From NCBI RefSeq assembly GCF_907163085.1, contig NZ_CAJQTX010000004.1, positions 328,956-392,955 of the forward strand: a stretch of 64,000 nucleotides of DNA. The letters run 5' to 3'. Below are positions 23,072 through 31,631 of the stretch, in pieces. Under the pieces are notes generated by a model. It did no database searches. It saw only the letters and a program-made list of their open reading frames with translations, and was not told the origin of the DNA. A program made the translations under genes and the position numbers. This DNA comes from Candidatus Accumulibacter sp. ACC003 (GTDB lineage: Bacteria > Pseudomonadota > Gammaproteobacteria > Burkholderiales > Rhodocyclaceae). Every line of letters begins with the position of its first letter. Within the stretch, counting starts at the first letter, position 1.

Positions 23072-23877
23072 TTGCTTGCTCCTTTGGTGAAGTGTTCGGG
23101 CAAGTCACCCGTACCCTTGAGATCTTCAAGCTTGACCATGGTCGCCTTGCTTGTATTCTTGAACGCAAAACCATCTGCCTTGACGGCTTTCCCGGTCTTC
23201 CAGTCGCTGAACTGGATGGCGTAACTCGGGCCATTCGGCACGCGCTTGGAGGTGATCACATAACGGCAGGGATAAGGCTTGTCGCCATGCGCGATCCAGA
23301 TCTGCCAATCGACGTCCTTGCTGCGAAAAGCCAGCGAATCACATTCCACACCACCGATCACGCCGCTGCCCAGATCCTTGATGTCTTCGACACCCTCCAT
23401 CAGCATATCGTAGGAATTGGTCAGCAGCAGGTCTGCGGCGGGCAGGGGGCGGTCGTACTTGTCGCGCATCACGTCAACCAGATGATCGATCGAGCCGGGT
23501 ATCTCGACCTGCGTATAGGCATTCAGGTTCTTGCCCAGGATGGTCAGCGTTTTTCCGTCGAAGGACATGGCCACATCGGCGAAGCCGCCGGCGCGCGTTG
23601 CGCGAATCTTGTCGGGCCGATTGACGACGACCTTGCCCGAACTCGCCAGCCCGAGAATCTGGTCTTCAGGCGTGACTACTTCGAGTGTGGCGTCGTAGCT
23701 GAACGACAGCGCCTGTTGCGCGGCCAGGTAATCCGACATGCCCTTGAGCAATCGTTTGGCATCGGCCTCGTCGGCGTTCGCACGGGTCGATATTCCCAGG
23801 GCAAGGGCTACGGAAAGCGCTAGTACGGGAAGGCTGCGTTTTGAGAAATTGACTGGTTTTCGTACGTCTGGATTCAT
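23068..23877 (-). CDS. DUF2092 family periplasmic protein
   Basis: A 269-aa protein with a signal peptide (SLPVLALSVALALGIS, cleavage near RANA). The mature part is a DUF2092 domain with a LolA-like half-barrel pattern: FSYDATLEVVTPEDQ, KVVVNRPDKIRATRAGGFAD, TLTILGKNLNAYTQVEIPGS, and the late DVDWQIWIAHGDKPYPCRYV. The family is widespread and uncharacterised; the fold suggests binding of a lipid or other hydrophobic ligand in the periplasm. It is translationally coupled to the small exported protein downstream. An AraC regulator gene follows upstream on the same strand (53-bp gap). Confidence 0.85.
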   Translation of the reverse strand: MNPDVRKPVNFSKRSLPVLALSVALALGISTRANADEADAKRLLKGMSDYLAAQQALSFSYDATLEVVTPEDQILGLASSGKVVVNRPDKIRATRAGGFADVAMSFDGKTLTILGKNLNAYTQVEIPGSIDHLVDVMRDKYDRPLPAADLLLTNSYDMLMEGVEDIKDLGSGVIGGVECDSLAFRSKDVDWQIWIAHGDKPYPCRYVITSKRVPNGPSYAIQFSDWKTGKAVKADGFAFKNTSKATMVKLEDLKGTGDLPEHFTKGASK

Positions 23878-23930
23878 TGAGGGCTACCTTTCCTGAGTGG
23901 AGATCCCGCGGGCGTGACGGGGAGCCTAGT

Positions 23931-25019
23931 CTAGCGTGAATCGAGCCGGCGTGCAGCGCTGGCGGCCGCGCGGCGATGCGTTTGACGCCACTGCAGCGGC
24001 GACACTTCCTGCCAGGGCTTGAAGGCATGCGTGAACGCGCTGGCACTGGAATAGTCGAGCACCACGGCGATTTGCCCCAGCGACAGGTCGGTATTGCCGA
24101 TCAGTCGCAGCGCCAGACCGCAACGCGTTTCGTCGAGTAATTGCCGGTAGCTGCTTCCCTGGCGCTCGAGCAGGCGGTTCAACCGGCGCGGGTTCATCGA
24201 CAGCTCCGCGGCGACGCTGGCGAGCGAGCAGCGCTGCAGGACGACCAGCGCCTGCAGCACGCGGCGAGTCTGCGCGAGCGGGTCAAGGTCGTGACGACCA
24301 CGGATGCTTTCCAGTTCCTCCTGCAACAGCTTGCAGCGACCGGCGTCGGCGCCGGCGATCGGCAGGCTCAGATCGCTGGCGGGAAAGACCAGCAAGGAAC
24401 TCGCGGCGTCAAACTCGACCGGGCACTGAAAGAACTGTCGATACGGTCGCACGTTCTCCGGACGGCGTCGCGAGAGCAGCAGCGCGCGTGCTTTCCAGTT
24501 CGGACCGCACAACCGGCGCATGATGTTCTGCGCGATGACCAGCGTGCCGTCGTAGATCTGGTCGACGCCGGCGAGCGGACCGGCGAACAAGGTGTAGCCG
24601 AGCGTAGCGGTGTGGTCTTCGATCGTGCGCGTTGCCATCCCGGCGCGATCGTGCAGATGCAAGTAATTCTGCAGGTGCGCCAGTGCCGTGCCGACGTCGG
24701 CACAGTGCGGCAGCAGTTCGCCGACCATGCCGAGCGAAGACGCGCTTTGATTCTGCGCGAGAAGCAACGCGAAGTGCGGGCAGCCAGTGAGCGCCGCGCA
24801 GCGTTCAAGCAGTTCGCCACAGGTCTGTGGCGAGATCAGATTGTCGGGGTCGGTGAACAGTTCGCCAGAGACTCCGACGCTGGCGAAAAGCGCTTGCGCG
24901 TCTACGTCGAAGCGCTCGATTGCCTGCGCGATGTTGGTCAGCGGGCCAACGCGGGAAAAGCCCTCCGGAACTTCGCCGTAGGCTTTCTTCAGAGGCAACA
25001 TGACTTGGCTATTCCCCAT
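23931..25019 (-). CDS. AraC-family transcriptional regulator with Arabinose_bd-type N-domain
   Basis: A 362-aa regulator. Residues about 40-220 match the N-terminal domain shared with OruR/ArgR-like and virulence AraC regulators (CGELLERCAALTGCPHFALL). The C-terminal 100 residues contain two helix-turn-helix motifs, SLASVAAELSMNPRRLNRLL and LSLGQIAVVLDYSSASAFTH, then PWQEVSPLQWR. It lies between the DUF2092 gene (same strand) and the divergent DUF1579 gene, both plausible targets. The divergent gap 25020-25287 would hold its operator; no clear repeat is visible. Effector unknown. Confidence 0.9.
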   Translation of the reverse strand: MGNSQVMLPLKKAYGEVPEGFSRVGPLTNIAQAIERFDVDAQALFASVGVSGELFTDPDNLISPQTCGELLERCAALTGCPHFALLLAQNQSASSLGMVGELLPHCADVGTALAHLQNYLHLHDRAGMATRTIEDHTATLGYTLFAGPLAGVDQIYDGTLVIAQNIMRRLCGPNWKARALLLSRRRPENVRPYRQFFQCPVEFDAASSLLVFPASDLSLPIAGADAGRCKLLQEELESIRGRHDLDPLAQTRRVLQALVVLQRCSLASVAAELSMNPRRLNRLLERQGSSYRQLLDETRCGLALRLIGNTDLSLGQIAVVLDYSSASAFTHAFKPWQEVSPLQWRQTHRRAAASAARRLDSR

Positions 25020-25287
25020 GGCGAGTGTTCACGGTCAGCCCGTGACGGTGTCGCAAATTATCAAGCAATCCGGTACGGAAGCGTCGACAATCCTGCCATT
25101 GCCGGGCCAGGGTTGGCACGTGCTGCAGGCGATGCTGCAGCCCGGCGCTGCCGGGAATCGCGGACCGCTTCGCGGCCGCTATTGATCGGCCAGGGCGCTG
25201 TCCGCAGGTGGCGCGAAGAGGTCGGCGAGTAACATGCACCTGGGGTTTTCCGGGCGCAGATTCTTGATTGAAAAAGGAGGCTTGAAA

Positions 25288-25902
25288 ATGAAAATGTCTT
25301 ATTGCGGGGCAGGACTGCTGGCCGCCTTCGTCGGTTTGGCGAACCCGGTCTATGCGAGCGACGCCAGCAAGGCGGCCGTCAGCGTTCCGGCGAAGGAATC
25401 GGCCGAGGCCAAAGCGCTTGAAAAGGCGATGACCCCGGGTGCGGGCCAGAAGCGGCTGCAGGCGATGATCGGCACTTTCGACGTCGCCATCCGCACCTGG
25501 GTCGATCCGGCGAAGCCGCCGATCGAATCGTCGGCGACCAGCGTCAGCGCCTGGGTGCTCGGCGACCGCTACGTCCAGATGATGCTCGCCGGCGATGTGC
25601 AGGGGCAGCCCTTCAGTGGCATTGGCTACATTGCTTTCGACAACGTCAGCAAGCTGTATCAGGCGACCTGGATGGACAACGGCAGTACCGGCATGATCTG
25701 GTACCAGGGCGGTTTTGACGCCTCCGGCAAGTCGGCGACGATGCAGGGCTCGGTTCCCGACCCGCTGACCGGCAAGCCTTCGCCGGTCGAGATGCGCATG
25801 CACGTTGCCGACGACGGCGGCCACGTCACCGAGCTGTGGGGCAAGGGCCTGGGCAGCAAGATGTTCAAGATGATGGAACTGCGTTACACGCGCAGCAAGT
25901 AG
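25288..25902 (+). CDS. DUF1579 family exported protein
   Basis: A 204-aa protein; start at 25288 with GGAGG 7-8 bases upstream. Signal peptide (MKMSYCGAGLLAAFVGLANP, cleavage near YAS). The mature part starts with helix AEAKALEKAMTPGAGQKRL and continues as a beta-barrel-like domain typical of DUF1579: GTFDVAIRTWVDP, GDRYVQMMLAGDVQGQPFSG, GYIAFDNVSKLYQATWMDNG. The family's function is unknown; the fold suggests lipocalin-like ligand binding. First of a plus-strand run with the SHOCT protein (28-bp gap) and possibly the FadL porin. Divergent from the AraC gene. Confidence 0.87.
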   Translation: MKMSYCGAGLLAAFVGLANPVYASDASKAAVSVPAKESAEAKALEKAMTPGAGQKRLQAMIGTFDVAIRTWVDPAKPPIESSATSVSAWVLGDRYVQMMLAGDVQGQPFSGIGYIAFDNVSKLYQATWMDNGSTGMIWYQGGFDASGKSATMQGSVPDPLTGKPSPVEMRMHVADDGGHVTELWGKGLGSKMFKMMELRYTRSK

Positions 25903-25930
25903 TCGAGCTGACTGGACAAGGAGACGGAAG

Positions 25931-26326
25931 ATGAAGCAAAACGAAACGGGCAGGATGTCTTCACGACGGAAGCTGCTGGGTGGGTTGGCTCTGCTGGCGT
26001 GCACGCAGCCCGCCTGGGCGATCTTCGGCGTCTGGCGTCGCGCAGCACGGCGGACGGTGATCGTTGCCGGCGCGGCGACCACAGCTGCGGTGGTCAGCGA
26101 CAACGCTGCCGCCTCGCAGGAGGCCGCCGCGGCGTCGGCGCAGGCGGCAGCGGCAGCCGCCCAGCAGGCCGCTGCCGCTGCCGATCAGGCCGCGGCGCGC
26201 GCCAGTCAGAGCAAGACGCCGCAGCAGAAACTCAAGGAGCTGCAGTCGCTCTATGAGCAGGGCTTGATCAGCGCCAGTGATTACGAGTCGGCGAAGGCCA
26301 AAGTTGTCAATCAGATCGCGCAGTAA
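25931..26326 (+). CDS. exported SHOCT-domain protein
   Basis: A 131-aa protein with a signal or anchor sequence (KLLGGLALLACTQPAWAIFG) preceded by RRK, an Ala-rich helical stretch (about residues 58-93, repeating AAAAAAQQAAAAADQAAA), and a C-terminal SHOCT domain (QQKLKELQSLYEQGLISASD). SHOCT is a short helical C-terminal oligomerisation module found in many unrelated proteins. GGAGACGGAAG before the ATG serves as ribosome binding site. The frame continues without a break past the TAA stop into the next entry, so a stop-codon mutation or readthrough is possible. Confidence 0.85.
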   Translation: MKQNETGRMSSRRKLLGGLALLACTQPAWAIFGVWRRAARRTVIVAGAATTAAVVSDNAAASQEAAAASAQAAAAAAQQAAAAADQAAARASQSKTPQQKLKELQSLYEQGLISASDYESAKAKVVNQIAQ

Positions 26327-26542
26327 GTGGGGCGGGTCACGCTGGTCGACACCTGCGCACCGTGCCGTCCGATCGAGAACGGCGAGCCGGTCGTCGACGG
26401 CCAGGACCTGGTGTACAGTTACGAGCTGAGCGAAGGCAAGATGCCGAAGGCCGGCGGAGCAAGCGCCCTGTTCATCGACTGGATTGCTCCCGGTGGTGAA
26501 GTGGAGGTCGGATTCCTCGGTGTCGGGATCGGCTGGCGGTAA
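26327..26542 (+). CDS. short frame continuing directly after SHOCT gene
   Basis: A 71-aa frame in exactly the same phase as the SHOCT gene and separated from it only by its TAA. Codons keep strong G/C third positions across the whole length, as in real genes. The sequence includes VDTCAPCRPIENGEPVVDGQ and ends GFLGVGIGWR. It could be translated from GTG 26327, be a readthrough extension, or be the remnant of a C-terminal domain cut off by a nonsense change. No family recognised. Confidence 0.4.
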   Translation: MGRVTLVDTCAPCRPIENGEPVVDGQDLVYSYELSEGKMPKAGGASALFIDWIAPGGEVEVGFLGVGIGWR

Positions 26543-26617
26543 GGGCGATTGGCGGAGGCAAAGAGGGCGTCGGGATTGCTCACGATCAATGGTAGGGCGG
26601 CCACGGCGGCTTTCCCA

Positions 26618-26651
26618 CCGGACTGACGGCAATTCCGGACTGACGGCAATT
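26618..26651. repeat. 17-bp perfect tandem duplication
   Basis: CCGGACTGACGGCAATT occurs twice in direct succession (26618-26634 and 26635-26651), just upstream of the FadL-type gene. It may affect the spacing of that gene's leader. Confidence 0.9.
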
Positions 26652-26668
26652 CAACCAGGGTGGGCGAA

Positions 26669-27997
26669 ATGATCAAGTTACGAGTATCGATGAGCGACGG
26701 GCGCCGCATGGCGGCAACGGTCGCGTGCTGTGCCGGCGTACTGGCTGCGGGGCAGGCGGCAGCGGGTGGCCTGATTCTTTATGAGGTTGGCACGGCCGAC
26801 GTCGGCCTGGCTTCCGCGGGCTACGGGGCGCGCGCGCAGGACGCGTCGACCGTGCTCAGCAACCCGGCCGGGATGACTCGCCTGGAGGGCACCCAATTCC
26901 TGGCTGCGGGGCAGGCGCTGTGGAGCAACACGCGCTTTTCGTCGGCAACGGGAACGTTGCCGAGGCTGGGTGGCGACGATGGTGGGCACGTGCTCGGGTC
27001 GGACGGCTGGTTCGTCGGCGGTGGTGGCTTCCTGAGCTACAGCGTGTCGCCCGATCTCAAGCTTGGCTTCGCGCTGACCGGCAACTTTGGCATGCCCTTG
27101 AACTACGACAACGACTGGGTCGGGCGTTATTACGTTCAGAACACCACCCTGCTTGGAGTCTCTTTCCTGCCGTCGATTGCCTACAAGGTGGACGACAAAC
27201 TGTCGTTGGGCGCGAGCGTGAACGCCATGTACGGCAAGTACACCAACCAGGTGGCGATCAACAACGTTGCGCCGGGCTTCGGCGACGGGCGGCTCAAGCT
27301 CGAGGATAATACCTGGGGTTGGGGTCTCAACCTCGGCATGCTCTACGAAATCGATCCGGGTACTCGGCTGGGGCTGACCTGGAATTCGCAGATCGATCTC
27401 GATTTCAAGGCGTCGGCGAAGTTCTCGGGTCTCGCCCCCGGGCTGGCGACGGTCCTCGGCAATCGTGGCGCGCTGAATTCGGATATCAAGGTCGGTATCA
27501 AGGTGCCGCAGCAGGTCATGGGCAGTGTTTTCACGCAGGTGAACGATCGTTGGGCGGTACTGGGCAGCGTCGGTTGGCAGCAGTGGTCGAAGTTCGGCCA
27601 GGTCCAGCTGGGGATCAATAACGCGTCGACCGACACCAGCCTGAGCACCGACCTTGATTTCAAGGATACCTGGCACGTCGCTGCCGGCGCGCAGTACCGG
27701 ATCAGCGAACCCTGGCTAGTCAATTTCGGCCTTGCCTACGACTCGAGCATGCAGTCTGGCAATGTCTCGCCGCTGCTGCCGGTCGGTTCGGCGTGGCGCT
27801 TCGGCGTTGGTGGCGAGCAGACCTTGAGCAAGAGCGCCTCCTGGGGCGTTGCCGCGGAGTACCTCTACGGTGGAACGCTCGACACCGATTTGCGGAGCAC
27901 GCTGCCGGTGGTGGCAGGCGGGCGCGGTGACCTCGTTGGCTCGTACAAGAATATCGGGACGATCTTCGTTGCCGCCTACTACAACTGGAAGTTCTAG
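26669..27997 (+). CDS. OmpP1/FadL family outer-membrane transporter
   Basis: A 442-aa outer-membrane beta-barrel for hydrophobic solutes such as long-chain fatty acids or aromatics. Signal peptide MAATVACCAGVLAAGQAAA; the mature N-terminus GGLILYEVGTADVGLASAGY, followed by DASTVLSNPAGMTRL, is the typical FadL hatch with its conserved NPA. The rest alternates beta strands and ends in KNIGTIFVAAYYNWKF with terminal Phe. ATG 26669 is chosen over GTG 26660; later ATGs at 26690 and 26708 are also possible. The pqiA pair begins 52 bp downstream, so envelope lipid handling may be a common theme. Confidence 0.92.
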   Translation: MIKLRVSMSDGRRMAATVACCAGVLAAGQAAAGGLILYEVGTADVGLASAGYGARAQDASTVLSNPAGMTRLEGTQFLAAGQALWSNTRFSSATGTLPRLGGDDGGHVLGSDGWFVGGGGFLSYSVSPDLKLGFALTGNFGMPLNYDNDWVGRYYVQNTTLLGVSFLPSIAYKVDDKLSLGASVNAMYGKYTNQVAINNVAPGFGDGRLKLEDNTWGWGLNLGMLYEIDPGTRLGLTWNSQIDLDFKASAKFSGLAPGLATVLGNRGALNSDIKVGIKVPQQVMGSVFTQVNDRWAVLGSVGWQQWSKFGQVQLGINNASTDTSLSTDLDFKDTWHVAAGAQYRISEPWLVNFGLAYDSSMQSGNVSPLLPVGSAWRFGVGGEQTLSKSASWGVAAEYLYGGTLDTDLRSTLPVVAGGRGDLVGSYKNIGTIFVAAYYNWKF

Positions 27998-28049
27998 GGT
28001 GCGCTGTGCCAGCGGCGAACCGACCGTCGGATGAGCGCGGTGCCGGTGG

Positions 28050-28739
28050 ATGGGGCTGATGAGTGAAGCGCCCACCGCCCTGCAGCCGCTGATTGCCTGC
28101 CAGGAGTGCGATCTGCTGCAGCGCATCCCGCCGCTGCCCGTGGGCGGCCGGGCGCGCTGCGCGCGCTGCGGCTTCGCGCTGGCGGCACGTCCGACCGATC
28201 CGCTCGAGCTGCCGCTGGTGCTCACGCTGACGGCGCTGATCGTCTTCGTCGTTGCCAACGTCATGCCTCTGATGGATCTGTCGGCGGTCGGGCGCTACGC
28301 CAGCACGACGATTCTCGGCGGCGCTCGCCAGATGTGGCTGGACGATGAACGGATCACGGCGATGATCGTCACTTTCTGCGCGGTGATCGCGCCCGCGCTC
28401 TACCTGCTTCTGATGCTGACCGTGCTGCTCGCTGCGAGACGGCCACCACTGCCGCACTGGGGCGGCGAGTTGTTGCGCTGGAGCTTGCACATGCAACCGT
28501 GGGCGATGTACGACGTGATGTTGCTGGGCATTCTCGTGGCACTGATCAAGATCGCCGAGCTGGCGACCGTGGATCCCGGCGTCGGGATGTACGCGATGGG
28601 TCTGCTGGCTGTTCTGCTGCCGGCGATTTCGGTTAGTTTCGACGCTCGCGAAGTCTGGAAGCTGGTCGAGTGGAAGCATGGCGACGATTGCGCTGCAGCG
28701 GCTTTCGGCGAAGAGAATTACGCGGAGCGCGGCCAATGA
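28050..28739 (+). CDS. pqiA: paraquat-inducible protein A, first copy
   Basis: A 229-aa inner-membrane protein. Zinc-ribbon-like CxxC pairs at the N-terminus (ACQECDLLQ, CARCGFALA) precede four hydrophobic segments (e.g. LVLTLTALIVFVVANVMPLM, YLLLMLTVLLAA, MLLGILVALIKIAEL). In E. coli PqiA is a single protein with two such halves; here the halves are two genes. ATG 28059 (MSEAP) is an alternative start. It overlaps the second pqiA by 4 bp. PqiA works with the MCE protein PqiB and lipoprotein PqiC in moving lipids between the membranes. Confidence 0.92.
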   Translation: MGLMSEAPTALQPLIACQECDLLQRIPPLPVGGRARCARCGFALAARPTDPLELPLVLTLTALIVFVVANVMPLMDLSAVGRYASTTILGGARQMWLDDERITAMIVTFCAVIAPALYLLLMLTVLLAARRPPLPHWGGELLRWSLHMQPWAMYDVMLLGILVALIKIAELATVDPGVGMYAMGLLAVLLPAISVSFDAREVWKLVEWKHGDDCAAAAFGEENYAERGQ

Positions 28740-29386
28740 GCCGCACCGCCCTTACCGGTGCGCAGGCCGGACTGGTCTCCTGCGAAACCTGCAAGTTGCT
28801 GACGCGGCCGCTGCACGCCGAGCATGTCGGCCACTGTCCGCGCTGCGGCGCGACACTCGAAGTGCGCCGCGTGCAGTCCTTGCAGCGTACTTGGGCGTTG
28901 ATCATCGCCGCGGCAATCTGCTACATTCCGGCCAACCTGTTGCCGGTGATGGTCAGCAATACCTTTGCCACGTCTGACGCCGAAACGATCATGGGCGGCG
29001 TCGTCTTTCTGTATAGCTCGGGATCGTGGCCGCTGGCGCTGATCGTGCTTGTCGCGAGCGTCATGGTGCCGCTTGGCAAGCTGCTGGCGCTCGCTTACCT
29101 TCTGGTCAGCGTTCAACGCGGCATGGCAGTGCGGCATCGTGAGCGCGCGCGCCTGTTCAGGATCGTCGTCTTCATTGGTCGCTGGTCGATGCTCGACGTT
29201 TTCGTCGCCACCTTCACCGTCGCGTTGGTGCAATTGCAGCCGCTGATGTCGGTGCTGCCGGGGGCTGGCGTGCTGTTCTTCGCAGCGGTGGTGGTGCTGA
29301 CCATGCTGGCGGCCGAGAGCTTCGATCCCCGCCTGATCTGGGATGTGGCCAACACGGCAAATAATATGGAGAAGCACGATGGCTGA
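28736..29386 (+). CDS. pqiA: paraquat-inducible protein A, second copy
   Basis: A 216-aa inner-membrane protein, the second PqiA half. CxxC pairs SCETCKLLT and HCPRCGATL, then four transmembrane segments (ALIIAAAICYIPANLLPVMV, LALIVLVASVMVPLGKLLAL, FAAVVVLTMLAAESFDPRLI). The PqiA-type YSSGSWPLAL block is present. Its start overlaps the first pqiA stop (ATGA) and its 3' end overlaps the pqiB start by 8 bp, so the three are translationally coupled. Likely forms a heterodimer equivalent to E. coli PqiA. Confidence 0.93.
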   Translation: MSRTALTGAQAGLVSCETCKLLTRPLHAEHVGHCPRCGATLEVRRVQSLQRTWALIIAAAICYIPANLLPVMVSNTFATSDAETIMGGVVFLYSSGSWPLALIVLVASVMVPLGKLLALAYLLVSVQRGMAVRHRERARLFRIVVFIGRWSMLDVFVATFTVALVQLQPLMSVLPGAGVLFFAAVVVLTMLAAESFDPRLIWDVANTANNMEKHDG

Positions 29387-31040
29387 CGGTGGCGAACGCG
29401 ACGACCTCCCGCAGGCGACGGTCGTGGCAAAGAAGCGGACGCGGGTGTCGACGGTTTGGGTGATTCCGATCCTTGCCGCGGTCGTCGCCGTCGGCATCGC
29501 GGTGCAACGCGTTCTCAGCGAAGGCCCGAGCGTCACGATCGTTTTCAAGAATGCGCAGGGCATTGAGGCTGGCAAGACGGTCGTCAAATACAAGGACGTC
29601 AACATCGGTCAGGTGGCCGCCGTGCAGCTTTCCGACGATTACAGCAGCGTCAAGGTGACCGCCAAGATTGCCAAGAGTGCCGCCGGCCTGATGGTCGAGG
29701 ACGCCAAGTTCTGGGTCGTCGAGCCACGCATCACGCTGAGCGGCGTATCGGGTCTCGGCACGCTGCTCTCGGGCAACTATATCGGTTTCGAGGCCGGCAG
29801 GTCGGACAGCAGCGAGCGCAGCTTCAACGGCCTCGAAGTGCCGCCGATCATCACCGGCGATCAGCCCGGGCGGCAGTTCCTGCTCAAGGCCGACGACCTG
29901 GGCTCACTGGGAATTGGCTCGCCGGTCTACTACCGACGCCTGCAGGCCGGCCAGGTCGTCGCTTTCGAACTGGCCAAGGACGGCAAGTCGGTCGAGGTCA
30001 AGGTCTTCGTGCACGCGCCATACGACCAGTTCGTCAACCCGGGAACTCGTTTCTGGAACGCCAGCGGCGTCGACGTCTCGCTCGGAGCCAGCGGTCTGGA
30101 CGTGCGCACACAGTCGATGGTCGCGCTGGTCGCCGGCGGCCTGGCATTCGAGACGCCGCCGTTTTCGCCGCCAGCGAAACCTGCGGCTGCCGATACCGAA
30201 TTCACGCTGCATGGCGATCAGACGACAGCGATGAAGCAGCCCGAACCGATGGCCAGACGCTACGTTCTTTATTTCAACGAATCACTGCGCGGCTTGTCGG
30301 TCGGCGCGCCGGTGACGCTGCTCGGCTTGCCGGGCGGCGAAGTGACCAGTATCGGGCTCGATGTTGACCCGGTGAGCCAGCGTCTCCGCGGCCGCGTCGA
30401 GTTCGTCGTCTTTCCCGAAAGGCTGATGGCGCAAATGTACGACGCCAAGCGTGTCCGCGGCGAGATGCTGGCGCGCGTCAGCCCCCGGCGCGAGGCGTTC
30501 TTCGAACGTATGGTCGAGGATTTTGGCCTGCGCGCGCAGATTCAGAGCGGCAACCTGCTGACCGGCCAGCGTTACGTGTCCTTCGATTTTCACCCAGATG
30601 CGCCGAAGGCAAAGGTCGACTGGAGCCAGGAAAAATCGGTGGTGCCGACGATCCCGAGCACTCTCCCGAACTTCGAAGCGAAGATCGGGAGCATTCTCGC
30701 CAAGCTCGACAAACTGCCGTACGAGGCGCTCGGCGCCGACACCAGGAAAATGCTGGTGACGCTCAACCAGACGCTGAAGGACACCGACAAGGCCGTCAAG
30801 CGCTTTGACACGGACGTGACGCCCGACTTCAAGAAGACGCTTGACGAGATCCGCCGCGCCACCGCGTCGGCCGACTTGATGATCAAGAATACCGACAAGT
30901 CGCTGCTGGCACCCGACTCACCGGGGCAACAGGATTTGCGCGAAGCGATGCGCGAGGTCGCCCGCGCGGCGCGTTCACTGCGCGGGCTGACCGACTATCT
31001 CGAGCGCCACCCCGAGGCGCTGCTTCGCGGCAAGGACTGA
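29379..31040 (+). CDS. pqiB: PqiB, membrane-anchored MCE-domain protein
   Basis: A 553-aa protein with one N-terminal transmembrane helix (STVWVIPILAAVVAVGIAVQ) and three MCE domains: GPSVTIVFKNAQGIEAGKTV (about residues 48-67), a middle one starting near DDLGSLGIGSPVYYRRLQAG, and a third near ESLRGLSVGAPVTLLGLPGG. The C-terminal 120 residues are helical and form a needle-like coiled coil in E. coli PqiB, spanning the periplasm as a lipid conduit. The start at 29379 follows GGAGA. Upstream genes encode PqiA halves, and 18 bp downstream lies pqiC. Confidence 0.95.
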   Translation: MADGGERDDLPQATVVAKKRTRVSTVWVIPILAAVVAVGIAVQRVLSEGPSVTIVFKNAQGIEAGKTVVKYKDVNIGQVAAVQLSDDYSSVKVTAKIAKSAAGLMVEDAKFWVVEPRITLSGVSGLGTLLSGNYIGFEAGRSDSSERSFNGLEVPPIITGDQPGRQFLLKADDLGSLGIGSPVYYRRLQAGQVVAFELAKDGKSVEVKVFVHAPYDQFVNPGTRFWNASGVDVSLGASGLDVRTQSMVALVAGGLAFETPPFSPPAKPAAADTEFTLHGDQTTAMKQPEPMARRYVLYFNESLRGLSVGAPVTLLGLPGGEVTSIGLDVDPVSQRLRGRVEFVVFPERLMAQMYDAKRVRGEMLARVSPRREAFFERMVEDFGLRAQIQSGNLLTGQRYVSFDFHPDAPKAKVDWSQEKSVVPTIPSTLPNFEAKIGSILAKLDKLPYEALGADTRKMLVTLNQTLKDTDKAVKRFDTDVTPDFKKTLDEIRRATASADLMIKNTDKSLLAPDSPGQQDLREAMREVARAARSLRGLTDYLERHPEALLRGKD

Positions 31041-31058
31041 GACCAAGGAGAAACCCTC

Positions 31059-31631
31059 ATGCGTCACCTGACTGTCATCGCCTGTCTGCTGCTGGCCATC
31101 GTCAGCGCTTGCGCTTCGCCGCCGTCGCGCTTTTACACCTTGAGTGCGGCGACAGCTGGCGCCGGCAGCGGCAGCGCGGCCACGCTGTCGGTCGCCGTCG
31201 GCCCGGTGTCGCTGCCGGCCGTGGTCGATCGACCGCAGATCGTCGTGAATAGCGGCGCCAACGAGGTGCGGCTGGACGAGTTCAACCGCTGGGCGGGGCC
31301 GCTGCAGGACAACATCGCGCGCGTGCTGGCCGGCAATCTGGCGCAGGAACTCGGTACGGCCCGCGTCTGGCCCTATGGGCAGACGGCGCAGTCGAGCGCC
31401 GATTACCAGGTACTGATCGACGTCCAGCGCTTTGACTCGACGCTCGGCGATGCGGTGCTGATCGAAGCGCTGTGGACGGTCCGCCCGGCGGCTGGCGGCG
31501 CGTCGAAGAGCGGCCGCTCGCAAGTTCGCGAGACGATCGCCGGTAGTGGCTTCGAGCCGCTGGTAGCGGCGCACAGCCGCGCCCTGGCGCGCGTCAGCAG
31601 CGATATCGCGGCAGCGATCCGGGCGCCGTGA
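31059..31631 (+). CDS. pqiC: PqiC-like outer-membrane lipoprotein (ABC-type transport auxiliary)
   Basis: A 190-aa lipoprotein: signal peptide with lipobox LAIVSAC (Cys18), then ASPPSRFYTLS, the typical beginning of the PqiC/YmbA (DUF330, ABC-type transport auxiliary) family. Conserved core: VAVGPVSLPAVVDRPQIVV and LDEFNRWAGPLQDNIARVLA. It probably docks the PqiB needle at the outer membrane. GGAGAAA precedes the ATG. The last 4 bp overlap the start of the large mechanosensitive channel gene. Confidence 0.92.
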   Translation: MRHLTVIACLLLAIVSACASPPSRFYTLSAATAGAGSGSAATLSVAVGPVSLPAVVDRPQIVVNSGANEVRLDEFNRWAGPLQDNIARVLAGNLAQELGTARVWPYGQTAQSSADYQVLIDVQRFDSTLGDAVLIEALWTVRPAAGGASKSGRSQVRETIAGSGFEPLVAAHSRALARVSSDIAAAIRAP

